Source: Ophiura sarsii (Eukaryota > Echinodermata > Ophiuroidea > Amphilepidida > Ophiuridae). From it: a stretch of 64,000 nucleotides of DNA. Below the pieces are notes generated by a model. The model was not told the DNA's origin, made no database searches, and saw nothing but the letters and a program-made list of their open reading frames with translations. Of this stretch, positions 34,659 to 45,459 are shown piece after piece (the stretch's first letter is position 1; each line of letters opens with the position of its first letter). The stretch covers positions 66,312,919 to 66,376,918 of the forward strand of contig CM069452.1 in assembly GCA_035610835.1 (NCBI GenBank), given 5' to 3'. The translations under genes and the position numbers were made by a program.

Positions 34659-37600
34659 ATCATACACTATTTATTCTAATCCTGGGGACACTCCCAACGA
34701 AGCGCTGGAGATCATAATAATATTCAACTTGATATGTCCACATCGCAACAGTGTCTATCACTTAGGCGCAAAGATGATGATGACGTGCTGATCGCCCCTC
34801 CTCCCCCCATATTTGAGTCGTGTCGGTCTAAATTGGTAGTTGGCACTGTCTGTTGTGATTTCGATGTCTGTTGATCATAGTCTAATATGTTTTAATGTAT
34901 GTTTATTTTCGTGCCGGTTTGTGGGAAATGGTCCATTTTAAGAACTCCAACATTATAATACACACACAAAATCTTACCTTGTGTGAATAGCAGAATTTAA
35001 CAAGCTTGCACATTGCAGACATGTGAAACTGCACTCAAAGCTTACATTATAACCCACCTAATTCATTGAATTGCACTACCAATCATACCTTCCTTGATAA
35101 ACCATGATCAACAAATATCATAAAGATTATATGTGGCACATTGATATAAATTCAATGGCACAATAAGGACTATGATGGCAAATATGTCCGTGTATACTGG
35201 TAGTGAAGCCAGATTTACAGATGTATGACAATCGACTTTAGTATAAAACTGTGATTTGTCGATTGATATAAAATTAATTATGTTGTTGATATTATATGAC
35301 ATTAAAGAGATGATGTGAATGACACTCGGGGGTGCGGAGTTTGAGAATGACACATTATTTTACTATCTCGGGGGTGTGATAATGAACATTTATATACATT
35401 TAGTTATCTTACACGACTGTTTGACTGTCCGCTTTATAATTAAAATTATGGGATAATAATAATAATAATTCACTGAATAGTATACATACTAATAATTGGA
35501 TATGTTTGTGACCAGGTATCATTTATATATTCATAACATGTTTGCGTAACTTGTTAGCCAATCAGAACGCGCTACGCCCCTGGGCGATTTACTTCCAAAA
35601 CGAGGTGCGCGATTCGACTTCACTTGATCTTCCGGCGCCGGGACAGGTCCATCGTATACTCGTTATCACATTATCAGCGATGTAAAATTATGTTTAAATA
35701 ATGTCTAAACTGTGATTATCGTTTGACTGATGATTTAACCTGTATATTTAATAAATGAGGAGTAACAGTCGAAAATAGTGATGTTTCTTGAGTTTTCTTG
35801 TAATTATTCTCCGCTCGGGTAATTACTTAGTGATTTTTAACACGTCCTATCATGACAGAAGGATTGATAGATTGGTAGATCGATAGATTGGTAGATCAAT
35901 CTGTCAACAACAAAATTGTGACTAAAAATCCTTAAATCACGGAAAAAGTGTGTCAGGGGTGTCAGAAAAAGGGGGTCACCTTATGGGTAACACCCTGACT
36001 GAACCGGCATTTCTAAAAGCTATGTAGAAGCATAATTTTAACAGGTCTGCTAAGTTGAAAATAACTGTGAATATGTCTTTCTTTTTGCTTTTATCTACGT
36101 TTGTAATAGGTATCACTCAGAGGTATACAATGTTAGTTATCTTCAGCATTCTTCCGAATTATTTTGATAAGCAATACGGACTGGGAAGTGCATTTTTGAG
36201 TGCTGGTAGGCCGATTGGAACGTTGGCATTGGCGCCACTAACACAGGCAACTATTGGGCGTTATATTGAGGGTTTGAAGCAACAAGTCAGTAATGACCCA
36301 TCCATAATAATTCCAGTTGCCAAAACAAACACCTACTTACTTCAACCACAAGTAGTAGTTCGTACATCCAGCATAGCAATCCAGTCATTCAATGAAACAA
36401 TCCTTAGTTTGGATCAAATACAACAGCATTGGCCGACAAAAGCGACAAAATAGCCTCATAGCACATGATATTTTTACAAAATGTATCCAAATTCTTGCTC
36501 CGAATAATACAAAATAGTTAAGAAGCAAACATCATTCAATAAAAAGCACACGAATATGCTTTTCGAATGTCAAAATTCCCGTTTATTGGTTCAAAATATC
36601 AACAGTGATTTTCAGGCGATCCCTCTATTCATCGATTTTTTTCAAAACTTCGAGTTTGCAAATGTTTAAGGAAGTGAAATGGTACAATAGGAAAGCCCAG
36701 TAATAAATTTAGTATAAGGAAATATTATTTTGTATTATCAAACAAAATTTGTATTCAATATATTACTTGTATAGGTTAATGCGATTTTGAAATTAAAATT
36801 AGCAAAGTTTGGCTTTTTACCAATTTTGTCAATTTAAAATTCGAAACTCGAAACTCGAAATACTAGCTCGACGATTAGCAACACAGCGATGAAAACACAC
36901 CCACATAGTCATAAAAGACAATTATGTAGTAAAGGCACACTGCGAAACTGGTACGTAAGACTTACACGTATAAGTGACTTGTACGTAAGACTTACACGTA
37001 TAAGTGACTTGTACGTAAGACTTACACGTATAAGAGACTTGTACGTAAGACTTACACGTATAAGTGACTTGTACGTAAGACTTACACATATAAGTGACAT
37101 GTACGTTAGACTTACACGTATAAGTAAATTGTACGTAAGACTTATACGTTAACTGCCAAAGACATATTTTGCATCATCATGATACTTTCAAGCACAATCA
37201 TTTATCTTAGTCCAATGATGTGATAATAATAATGTTGTAAAATTGAACTGAAACCCAAATTAAATGTTTAATATTTGCAATGTTTTCAGTTCAAGTTTTT
37301 CGTGTGCGTTACATATGGTGATGCAAAATATCACTTTGGCAGATATCGTCCGGGATATCGTATAAGGCTTACGTACAAGTCACTTTACGTATGAGCCTTA
37401 CGTTTTGGTTTTGCCGTAAGCCCTTATTCAACTGATCGTGTATTTTTAACATTTGAAGCGCATGTTTTACAGCTGTCCAAAAATCTCCATTCACAGTTAA
37501 AAATCAAGTAGCTCTATGACAATCACACTTTCTCTGTCAGAATAAATATGAGCGTCATAATGTCTCGATCATATATGCAAATTTTAATATTCTATATTAC

Positions 37601-40600
37601 TTTGTTTACAAAAAGCAATACTATTTTATCATTTTACCGATTGTAGATGATGTTGAATAGCTACGGCAGCAGAGGCACCGTACTACTGCTGGGAGCCATT
37701 GCATTTCAAACCGTCGTAGTTGGCGCCCTTGTTAAACCACTGAAAAATAGTTGTTATCAAAGCGTTGACACGGACATGAATTATTCAGACAGACCAGAAA
37801 AGTGAGATTACGATTTTCAATTGATATATTAAATAATATTTCGATATATAAGATTATTAATATTTTCTCCACCAAATGTTATATATAAATTCTGTACTAC
37901 ATGAAGATGACCTCATCAAATATTTCTATTGCTACGTAGTACTAACAGCCATTCTCATGACCTTTAACCTTCAACATATTTAATAATAAAATCATGATAA
38001 TATTGAACTCAATAAAGTGAAAGGTGACTGTTTTGACAGTTATTTTGATCACATTTCTTTTGATTTTTATCACATTAATCATGATTTACATTACAGTGAT
38101 CAAGGACTTATCAAACGCTTCCTGAATCTGTTCGATATTGACCTTTTTGGAAAACCCGCTTTTTTGTCATTAGCTGCCATGGTATTTGCGCTTGCGTATG
38201 GATTCCAAACTTGGGTGACTTATGTTGTGTCTAATGCCACTGACAAAGGTCTACTCTCATATGGAGCGACTATGGTAGCAACCGCTGGCGGGGTTGGACA
38301 GTTGCTCGGGCTAGCAGTGTCTGGAGTCATCATTGATTTTGGTTTATTATCGGAAAATAAGGTTTGTATTCCAATTCCGATAGTTGTGTACTTTTATAGT
38401 AGATTCACAGACTATGTATATGGCCAGTTTGCAATTTCAGTATTTCTAGAGGTATTACCCTTTCAATTGATGGCAGTGATTTGATCAATCTTAATCTGAT
38501 CATTGGCACATATGGTTCTATTCTTCCCTGAACGATCACATCGTGTACTGTAGTGACAGAATTAGCAATGTTTAGTGATTTCAATCTGATGTCAGCCAAT
38601 AAGTGTTGTATACCATATAACTAAAAATCGAAATAACCAACTGGGTCATATGTGTAAGGGAGATGCATGAGAACAGTTAGATCTAAAATAGATCATCTGT
38701 TTACCCCAATATCTGACTACCCCAATCCAGTGTCCATCGGAGGCAGCTTGCTGCCGACAGATCTAACAAAATAGACAAGAATGTGTATTGCTCCATTGGG
38801 ATCTAATATAAGTTTGCCTGTACTATTTTAAGATTCTATAAGTCACGTAACAAAAGTAACATTACTTCTTATGTTTTTTGTTTATGAACAACAAAGATTT
38901 TTTTTTGAACACATTTCAAATTACTAGTAAAATCATTCGCATGTCTTGTAATTTCATTTCAACAACAGCAACAACATACTGATTACTTTTTACTACTTCG
39001 TATTTTTTACTGAAATATTTCAAGTTAAACATTATACTTACCGTCAAATACTTCAATCAACTCTCCAAAACCCCACTCGCTCAAGCAACACCGATACGTC
39101 CGCCATTTCGTTTCCAGTAATTTTTGGTCACAACACTGACAGCAAGGGTAATTTGTGATTGGTTAATTCTTATCACGTGCTTCAAAGTTTACACAACTGT
39201 TGTATAAAATTTCGTTTTCGCGGCAATTCAATTTTACATAATCGAATCACATTTTACACAAACTAGTATTTACACAATTGAATATGATTGCACAACCTTG
39301 TGTAATAATTACACATGGTTATGTAAAAATCTTTTTACACAACGTTCTTTTACACATGAGAAAAACAGTGTATACTACTAGACGACAACACTGTTATCAA
39401 GCGCAATCACGTGTATTTTGCGTTCAGTGTTCAATTGACAGCGCCGCAACCGGGCCGCGCCGTGCATACTGGTTTGGCGCAGTATATACGGGCGCTCGAA
39501 AGCAGCGTATTGCGAGGGAAAAGAAGTAAACAACTGGCGGTATATAAATGGGTACTTCTGCTACGTTGTCGTAAATCAAAATACGAGAATACATTATTGC
39601 TACATAAAAATCATTTTGGAATGAGATAAAAATCATTTTGGAATGAGATAAAAATGTGATACATATACATCCTAACTACAATTTCATCCTTTTTTCTTTA
39701 AACACACAAGGTTCATTCATTAATATTGAAACGTATTCTGATCCATTTGATCGTAGGTTTCACTACTGGCGCTGCTTTTGACAGGTGGCTCACACGTCGC
39801 CAATCTGTGGGGTAACTCATTTCTGATTCTAGCTCTAAATTCGTTTGTGTTTGGATGTGGGGTGGCCTCCATTAATGTAGCGTATCTGACTAAGGCAAAG
39901 AATGTCACTGGAGGGGACAACATTGGAACACTTCTAAGTTATGTGTGGTTTGTCGGGGCCGTGGCTGCATTGATAAGTGGTAGTGCGTCAGGTTAGTGTT
40001 ACGGTAAGGGTTGCTTAAGTTGGGTTGTTTCTGAGTGAGTATCCGGTATCATCTGCTGGTAAAGTGAGAACAAAATGGCCGTAGTAGACTAAGTAACCAT
40101 AGTCCCTCTGGGTTTTTTAATGTCAGATTAAGGACTGGAAAAACAAGAAGATAAAGTGAATGGAAATGTCTTGGATTTCAACAGCTTGGGTATTCATTCT
40201 TTTTGTAGAATATTCCTGTTTTTGTTTTATTCAACAAATCTTTTTTTCATATGGGATCAACAGTCTCAGTTTTTTAATAATTGTGATTTTAGAGAGCGTT
40301 CCCAGGCCTGGCATAGTAATTTAAAATCGTGAAAATCGGCATTTCGGACCGGTTCACATGTGTGATCAAAACTTCGCCCAAGAATATTTCGGAACTTCTT
40401 TAATTCAGATTTTACATTTTTTTCATGTAAGACCCGATAAAAATGTTCACCTCTGCAATCATAACTCAAACTCGAACCTTCTCGATATAGCGTCAAGGTT
40501 CAAGACCTCTAGCAGGGCGTTATTAATCGAAGCTCCAGCAGTATATGTGGACAAAGTGCCAGCGCCTAATCACCGTGTTAAATTCTTTATTTAAACAAAT

Positions 40601-40731
40601 CAGGATGGCTTTACAACCAAACTGGAAGTTACGATGTTTCTTTCCTCGTCGTTGGTGGCGTACAGTTTGCGGCTGCTATTATACTCGGTGTGGAAATGAC
40701 GTATTCGTGCGAAAGGAGCTCACCGGAGTAA
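30141..40731 (+). CDS. Gene B: SLC16/monocarboxylate-transporter-like protein, complete, 7 exons
   Basis: Joining 30141-30372, 30796-30936, 36110-36246, 37647-37801, 38097-38361, 39757-39991 and 40604-40731 gives 1293 nt: 430 residues plus stop, with all phases agreeing. This is close to the usual MCT length. Family marks in order: a degenerate TM1 motif (KKDGIYSW, residues 17-24, where MCTs have a DGGWGW type); NYFDKQYGLGSAFLSAGRPIG (142-161 region), matching the TM5 YF.KRR.LA.G.A.AG signature; APLTQ at 166-170, then YGSRG at 176-180; a cytoplasmic loop at about 200-225; the LFDIDLF start of TM7 at 233; and GWLYNQTGSYDVSF (389-402) before TM12. At TM8 the Asp/Arg pair of MCT1 (D309/R313) aligns with Gln290 and Leu294, so classical proton-lactate transport is doubtful. 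A plasma-membrane 12-helix carrier is expected; the substrate is unknown. Intron 3 appears to be GC-AG. A tandem copy is gene C. Confidence 0.92.
30373..30795 (+). other. Gene B intron 1
   Basis: 423 bp, GT-AG, nearly identical to gene C intron 1 (45460-45880). Nothing else recognised in it. Confidence 0.85.
30796..30936 (+). CDS. Gene B exon 2
   Basis: The acceptor has a long T tract ending TTTGTAG; the donor is A|GTAAGG. Encodes residues 78-125: a basic loop (IKRTEPR) and the TM3 stretch MTCGFFGGLCLVLAS. Phase 1 to phase 1. Confidence 0.92.
32034..32048. repeat. Poly(C), 15 nt
   Basis: The gene C equivalent at 47575-47593 is 19 nt, so the run length differs between copies. Confidence 0.9.
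32865..33026. repeat. Large near-perfect hairpin, 162 bp (gene B copy)
   Basis: Arms of about 70 bp run from CGATTGGTCGTGTTAAAGG to its complement, with a short centre of CGGAGTAAG units. The motif GTCGGAGTA / TACTCCGAC recurs. The gene C copy is at 49034-49196. Confidence 0.85.
33889..34258. repeat. GCTAGC / AGCGGCTAG-rich repeat block (gene B copy)
   Basis: Dense imperfect repeats of TAGCAGCTAG, TTAGCGGCTA and GCTAGCCAGCC in both orientations with TATGCAAATTAGTT spacers. Matches 53777-54160 in gene C. Confidence 0.75.
34493..34515. repeat. Poly(C), 23 nt
   Basis: Equivalent of the 19-nt run at 54393-54411 in gene C. It explains the poly-Pro/poly-Gly open frames here. Confidence 0.9.
34624..34658. 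repeat. Poly(C), 35 nt
   Basis: Longest homopolymer in the window. The surrounding 140 bp is deleted in gene C. Confidence 0.9.
36110..36246 (+). CDS. Gene B exon 3, with likely GC donor
   Basis: The acceptor TTTGTAATAG follows a pyrimidine tract. Encodes residues 125-170, containing the TM4-TM5 signature and ending in APLTQ. The best donor is CAG|GCAACT (GC-AG class) at 36247: it keeps phase 0 and gives LTQ followed by MMLNSYGSRG, the spacing seen across SLC16. The alternative GT donor at 36286 (CAA|GTCAGT) would add 13 residues; in gene C the same reading frame meets TAA just before that point. Confidence 0.82.
36247..37646 (+). other. Gene B intron 3 (GC-AG), with 30-bp tandem array
   Basis: 1.4 kb. 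If unspliced, the frame reads on to a stop at 36453. Contains CGAAACT repeats at 36841-36863 and the array at 36951-37147, followed by an inverted relative of its flank at about 37302-37400. Nothing else recognised. Confidence 0.75.
36951..37147. repeat. 30-bp tandem array, 6.5 units (gene B)
   Basis: The unit is GTACGTAAGACTTACACGTA plus TAAGTGACTT, nearly exact. The period is a multiple of three, so it is open in both directions (a 10-residue repeat such as YVRLTRISDL) but lies in an intron. The flank CTGCCAAAG...TGCATCATC is inverted at 37302-37350. Confidence 0.9.
37647..37801 (+). CDS. Gene B exon 4
   Basis: Acceptor GATTGTAG, donor AA|GTGAGA. Encodes residues 171-221: YGSRG, the TM6 helix with a GALVKPL ending typical of MCTs, then the start of the central loop. 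Confidence 0.9.
38097..38361 (+). CDS. Gene B exon 5
   Basis: Acceptor ACATTACAG, donor AAG|GTTTGT. Encodes residues 222-310: the loop end (LIKRFLNLFDIDLF), TM7 and TM8. Gln290 and Leu294 sit where MCT1 has Asp and Arg. Ends in phase 0. Confidence 0.9.
38362..39756 (+). other. Gene B intron 5
   Basis: 1.4 kb, GT-AG, alignable with 61192-62511. The 39190-39370 part holds degenerate TTTACACAA/TTGTGTAA repeats. Open frames near 39278-39629 exist in altered form in gene C, without a recognisable product. Confidence 0.75.
39757..39991 (+). CDS. Gene B exon 6
   Basis: Acceptor GATCGTAG, donor CAG|GTTAGT. Encodes residues 311-388: TM9 to TM11, with LLTGGSH at 317-323 and a GGDNIGTLLSY segment matching the MCT ENLG.A.GL region. 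Confidence 0.92.
39992..40603 (+). other. Gene B intron 6
   Basis: 612 bp, GT-AG. Homology with gene C stops near 40256, where gene C has the palindrome-array element (63006). Nothing else recognised. Confidence 0.8.
40604..40731 (+). CDS. Gene B exon 7 (stop)
   Basis: Acceptor AAATCAG. Encodes residues 389-430: GWLYNQTGSYDVSF, TM12, and a short tail ending SSPE before TAA. The GW.YD.TGSY motif is diagnostic of SLC16. Confidence 0.92.
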
Positions 40732-40929
40732 TCTGAATGTTATTTAAAGGCAATTCGCTCTTGTGGAAGTCAAGTTTTGGTATTTTGAAATATTCCAACG
40801 GCAACGATTCTTGACTCCATCATCAACAATATATTTCTTAAGTTACAATCTAAGAAAATATTAGTGACAGTACTCATTATGTTCCCACTCCCTTAACACT
40901 TTGGAACTGTAATTTGACATTTCGTCGGT

Positions 40930-40935
40930 AATAAA
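40930..40935 (+). promoter_or_regulatory. Candidate poly(A) signal of gene B
   Basis: AATAAA 199 nt after the gene B stop codon. Confidence 0.45.
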
Positions 40936-41879
40936 TCATCTAATGATGTGTCTATTTCCCACTATGTGGTCGAATTAAAAGACTGCAAAGGACACAATTA
41001 TGCCCCAATGGCATAAACTAACCTTCATAACCCTGAAAGTGGACCACGTAGTCAGCGGTTGACAAAATCTTAGATAATTTATTACCGGCGAAATGTCAAA
41101 ATCACAGGTCCAAAAGTGTTAATGGAGTAGGAACTAGGCTACAGATAGCAAGAACTCCTGTTACTACGAGATCGAGTGATATGATCAAATGCTCAGTGAC
41201 AAGAAGACCTACCTGTGAATCATTGACCACTGAGTCCATACACTAACGTAAAATCAATGTATTGTTTTAATATTATAATTGTTCTTAGCACCTTGACCTG
41301 TTTTGAGATGCGTGTATATGACCATTAAGTGCACACAGCGGAATATTTTGTTCATATTCACTACACAACCAAAATATGGTTGTCCGAAAATACAGCTTCT
41401 CAGACCGGTTGCTACGAGCTTTGCTTGAGTGCACACCCGTGTATTGAGACTAGACTCTATTATTTACATCATAGTGCACGTTCACACACTTTCCAGCATC
41501 AATACAATACCAAGGTTTTTGGTCCTAGCAATAGATGACAATAGGCGCTTCAAACTGTTTTTGAGCAAATTAGTGCTGTACAATTTTGTCATGGAAATCA
41601 TGTGCAGGCGTAAACATACAAATAGTCCCTTTTTTATTGTTAGAAATTAATGTAATCACGGTGAAAGAAATTGGGTACACGCATCGACAATCACATTTTT
41701 TCATCTGCCACTTTTAAAGGCATATAATGGCCCGAATAAATAACTACCAGTTAGCACGAGATCGGCTAGTAATGGCAATAAAAAATATGATACGTTGCAT
41801 CTCATTGTAGGTGAAAATAAAATGAGTCAAGTGTTCTTATATTGAGATGCACAATATGAAGTAGAGAATGTGAGGGAAT

Positions 41880-42210
41880 GCTGAGCGCATGTATAACAAT
41901 GGTGGCAGTGCTAATAGCGCATAGATACGTGTGCCATTACTATGTGTGCTATTATACGCATGTCACACTACATTCACACGAGGCATTACTATGTGTGCTA
42001 AGTTAGCACATGTGTATGCGGTGGCCGCGCTATCGTCAGTAGATAGCGCATAGTCACATGTGGCATTACTATGTGCTATTTTAGTAGACAGCGCATGCGT
42101 CACATGTGGCATTACTAGTATTATGTGTGCAAGAATATTTAATTCAATGTGTGCTACATGTATCCATCAGTTAGATAGCGCATGTATCACGTGTAAATGT
42201 GTGCTATTCA
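41880..42210. repeat. Degenerate minisatellite with GCATTACTATGTGTGCTA core
   Basis: Variants of GGCATTACTATGTGTGCTAT, each followed by GATAGCGCATG(T) and CACATGTG, recur about six times with variable spacing. Confidence 0.65.
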
Positions 42211-42240
42211 GTAGAATACTAACGTTAGAGACGGTTATAG

Positions 42241-42500
42241 CATATAATAATAATAATAAATTTTAATAATAATAACACACAGCGCATAAAGCAACGGCAC
42301 CAATGCGCTTTACGAGCAAATGATCAATATCTTAAAAAACTACACATACATTAAAACACATGATAAAAAGATTATAAATATATTCAATGCAAAGAACACC
42401 TCAAAAAATACAAACAAATGTGTTAAAACAGCCATAGGAGAAAAATACAGTCAGCTGCTATTGATAAAAACGATGCGATTTAAAAGTCAATAAAACATCA
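42241..42500. repeat. SINE-like repeat with (AAT)n end
   Basis: An (AAT)n tract followed by CAGCGCATAAAGC...ATGCGCTTTAC and an A-rich body. The same order (AAT tract, AAAGCGCATT, ATGCGCTGTAC) is found in the gene C insert 46636-47127. No pol III boxes were clearly recognised. Confidence 0.5.
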
Positions 42501-42985
42501 ATTATGACAAGTTATATGCAGTTTTATAATCACAATCAGGTGAGGTGTTTCGTAAAGCGGTATTATTGTGGGGTTTTTTTGTCAACATCCTGGGATGTTG
42601 ACATTTGAATTCAGATTTAGGTATTTTGGTAGAGTCTATGAATTGCTTTCTCATGTATCTTTAATCAGTATTTGTACCCAGATGGCTTTAAAATGTATAT
42701 TAGATCTGGATATGAAAATATGAACACATATGTTGTTACAATTGTGGAGAAATGGTTTAAATAATATAAAACAAATGGTAGAGTTTTGTAAAATCTGCGA
42801 CATTCGTCGTGTTTAACTAAATTTAGTGGATTTGCAAATAAAACGGCAACTTTATACAATTTTGCGAGCAGAGACGGTTACGCTGGTTCCCTGCACTGAT
42901 GGTCTTCCCACACACTGTCCGACACATATTAATTACCGGGGTCCAAGCGTGATTATTATGGGATAACAACGTGGTGGAAATAAAA

Positions 42986-43118
42986 GACGATGATTTCCAC
43001 TCGATAGAAGGACGCTGGTTTTCAGTTTTAAATATGGCTCCCAATTTTAAATACGATTCGTATTTAAAATTGGGAACCAGCAATTATAACGTCATTCTAT
43101 CGAGTGGAAATTATCGTC
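42986..43118. repeat. Foldback element with exact central hairpin
   Basis: The centre, CCCAATTTTAAATACGA followed by its complement (43040-43074), is perfect. Outer arms GATTTCCACTCGATAGAA and complement lie at about 42991 and 43094. The whole is about 133 bp. Confidence 0.8.
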
Positions 43119-44261
43119 TTCAGGTGGCAAGCCGCGATTATGGAATGGATTTCTTGGAAGCTACTGTACTATTTTCCGAAGCTGGCGATGCGGGTGGCGA
43201 TGATAGCTGGGATGCAAATGTGTTAAATAAACCTTGATTCTGCTGCGTAAACAAGCACAGAGTATATATGAGTCAGACGATGGAGGGTTCCAGAGAGAAA
43301 AGTGGGCCCAGCATAAAAACAAAGAGATTTTGTTAAAATACATCATACACATGTCTAAATCTTCTTTTACCATATTTCCTTTGTCGTCTGTTAATTTCAT
43401 TTTAGGATGTTGACCAGTTTTTTGTAAATACCTTGTTTTATTATCATCCAGTCCGGGAACATTAAAATCAAATCACATCAAACTTTTTTGGATAATGTGT
43501 ATCGTCAATATCAATATTGTCTGCTTGATCTTACCATGGGATACCAAAGAATGACTCCGCGGCCGGCTAGAACATCGGGAACTTTTCCTAAAGCTTTTAT
43601 GGAGCCCGGGGGACAGATATACTGTTGATTAGCGCATCACAAGAAGTTCTGTCACTTGCATTACAGTACATACTCAATAGGAACTTGTCAACGATTTTGG
43701 TGGACAAACCAAAGAAATCGCACGCATGCGTAGAAAAAAAATGAAGTCCCCTTCTAGGTTAGAGGGCAGTAGAGGGCCTTTTCGATTTTCAGACGATGCC
43801 GGACGTACGAATATTTGATAGGTTACATTCGGTGGGGGGACGTTAGGATCCGTCCGCCACTGAATACCGTACGGTTTCGTCAATGTTTATACGAACACAT
43901 TTCACTCCCAGTTTAAAATGTTGAAAAACATCATGTCAGGTATAGCAGCGATTATTTTATACTCTTGAATAAGTTGTGCGTACAATGATTCTATACATGT
44001 GACACCGGTCAGAAGAGATTCATCATTGACTTGTTTAGCACTAACTACACGGTAAATGCAAGAGCTCCGCGTCACTATATTTGTATCAATATTTTTCAAC
44101 TTTTCCGTGCCGATAATACTAATTAGTCAACATTTTGGCTTCATGTTTAATCCACGGTTCAAATAACCGATGCCTCATAATGGTTATAGCTTAACTGCTA
44201 TTTTAATTTCCAATAAATAACTATTTAGTCTTTGGATCGCCGCAAATGAGCTGTCCAAAGC

Positions 44262-44280
44262 GGGGGGGGGGGGGGGGGGG
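44262..44280. repeat. Poly(G), 19 nt
   Basis: The only long G run on the + strand; all the others are poly(C). Confidence 0.9.
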
Positions 44281-45227
44281 TCTACGAAAATCATACGTAG
44301 CCTGTGCCTCCCACGTTTGATTTTGGTAGAAGAAACATATACGTGCATGTGCCTCCTAGAGGCTTTCTATACCTGCATCATATGCAAAATTAACACCCGA
44401 TCGGTATACCAAAGTAAAATGTCTACCGATCAGTATAGGCCTACCCGCCTTGTATATATATACCCTTGTATATACAAACAATAAACAGAAGGTAAGTAGA
44501 AAATTGGGTTCTCAAAAGTGTAATAATTAACCAAAATTGGGTTCTAAGTGTATTTTAATCAATAAACCTATCTAACAAAGTACGGGCCATTCTATACCAT
44601 CAAAGAGGGGGCATAATGAAAACCTTTTTGATTGCCACCCATCGATATACCAAATTTCGCGAAAAGGCACTCCAAAAGGTAGGCACGTTAATACGTAGTA
44701 CCACTATATAGTGAGAACCCCGGGTCCAAAGCTATTGATCGAGCTCGAGGTCTTTAAAAATAGATTGTAACAACATGCAACAAAACATAAAACTGGTATT
44801 GTCCATCTTTTAGTTTCCAGTAAGTTAATGATTATATTAGCGCAAAGTGACCAGGCTCCTTTTATGTTGCAAGTTTCAATGTCATAATAACTTATTGACG
44901 ATACTGACACTTGAATTTGTTATCCAGCTCGAGCGGTTTTAGGATGATAATAATTTAGTTACAACATGGGATAAATTTTCTGTGGTCATAATCAAAATCC
45001 ATCCATTATAACATTGAAACCAACGGAGATTTAAGAATTACGGCCGTTCGTGTCCACCATCGTCTGGTATTTTCAATTTTCGACTCTACAAATGACGTGT
45101 ATTTTTTAATATTCATTGATCTGATTATTCATTGTTATAGACAATGAGTGTCCAGGGGTTGGCATCGCTATAACTTACAGTACTTCCGTCATGAATTGTG
45201 ATTTGTGAGGCGTATGACAAGGTAGCT

Positions 45228-45459
45228 ATGGCCACTAGAAGTTCCCGAAGTCGGACATCGACATGGTCAACCGAGAAAAAAGATGGCATTTATTCCTGGT
45301 TTATAACGGTCTGTATGCTCATCGTGAATTGTATCGACGATGGAGTGCTCAAGGCATCATACGGGGTGTTATTGTCTTCGTTATCCATGCAGTATGACGT
45401 TGACATTTGGATAGTTGGCTGTACCTTGGCAATAGTGGTCTTTGTCGGGGGCACAACAG
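45228..45459 (+). CDS. Gene C exon 1
   Basis: ATG at 45228 and donor CAG|GTTATA. Coding sequence identical to gene B exon 1 over 232 nt. Confidence 0.9.

Larger units (their letters stand above)
30937..36109 (+). other. Gene B intron 2 (5.2 kb)
   Basis: Aligns with gene C intron 2 except for large indels. Contains a poly(C) at 32034-32048, the hairpin at 32865-33026, a GCTAGC-rich block at 33889-34258, and poly(C) runs at 34493-34515 and 34624-34658. From about 35354 to 36050 it has no counterpart in gene C. That part includes TTGGTAGATCGATAGA simple repeats near 35865-35905. Open frames such as 32436-32705 occur in both copies but lack splice logic or a recognisable product. Confidence 0.75.
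40732..45227. other. Intergenic region between gene B and gene C
   Basis: No exon recognised. Holds a minisatellite, a SINE-like block, a hairpin and a poly(G) run, listed separately. Stretches 40940-41870, 42600-42980, 43130-44260 and 44290-45160 show nothing I can name. Homology to the gene B upstream region begins near 45162. Confidence 0.6.

Noticed and set aside
34364..34791. Proline- or glycine-rich proteins
   Set aside because: Translations of poly(C) runs whose length differs between the two copies.
36247..36453. Exon 3 continuing to the stop at 36453 as a genuine C-terminus
   Set aside because: The next exons continue the SLC16 fold in matching phase, and gene C stops earlier in the same stretch, so this is best read as intron.
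36889..37152. Repeat protein (10-residue units) encoded on either strand
   Set aside because: The open frames follow from a 30-bp unit; there is no splice or start support, it lies inside intron 3 of gene B, and the array is out of register in gene C.
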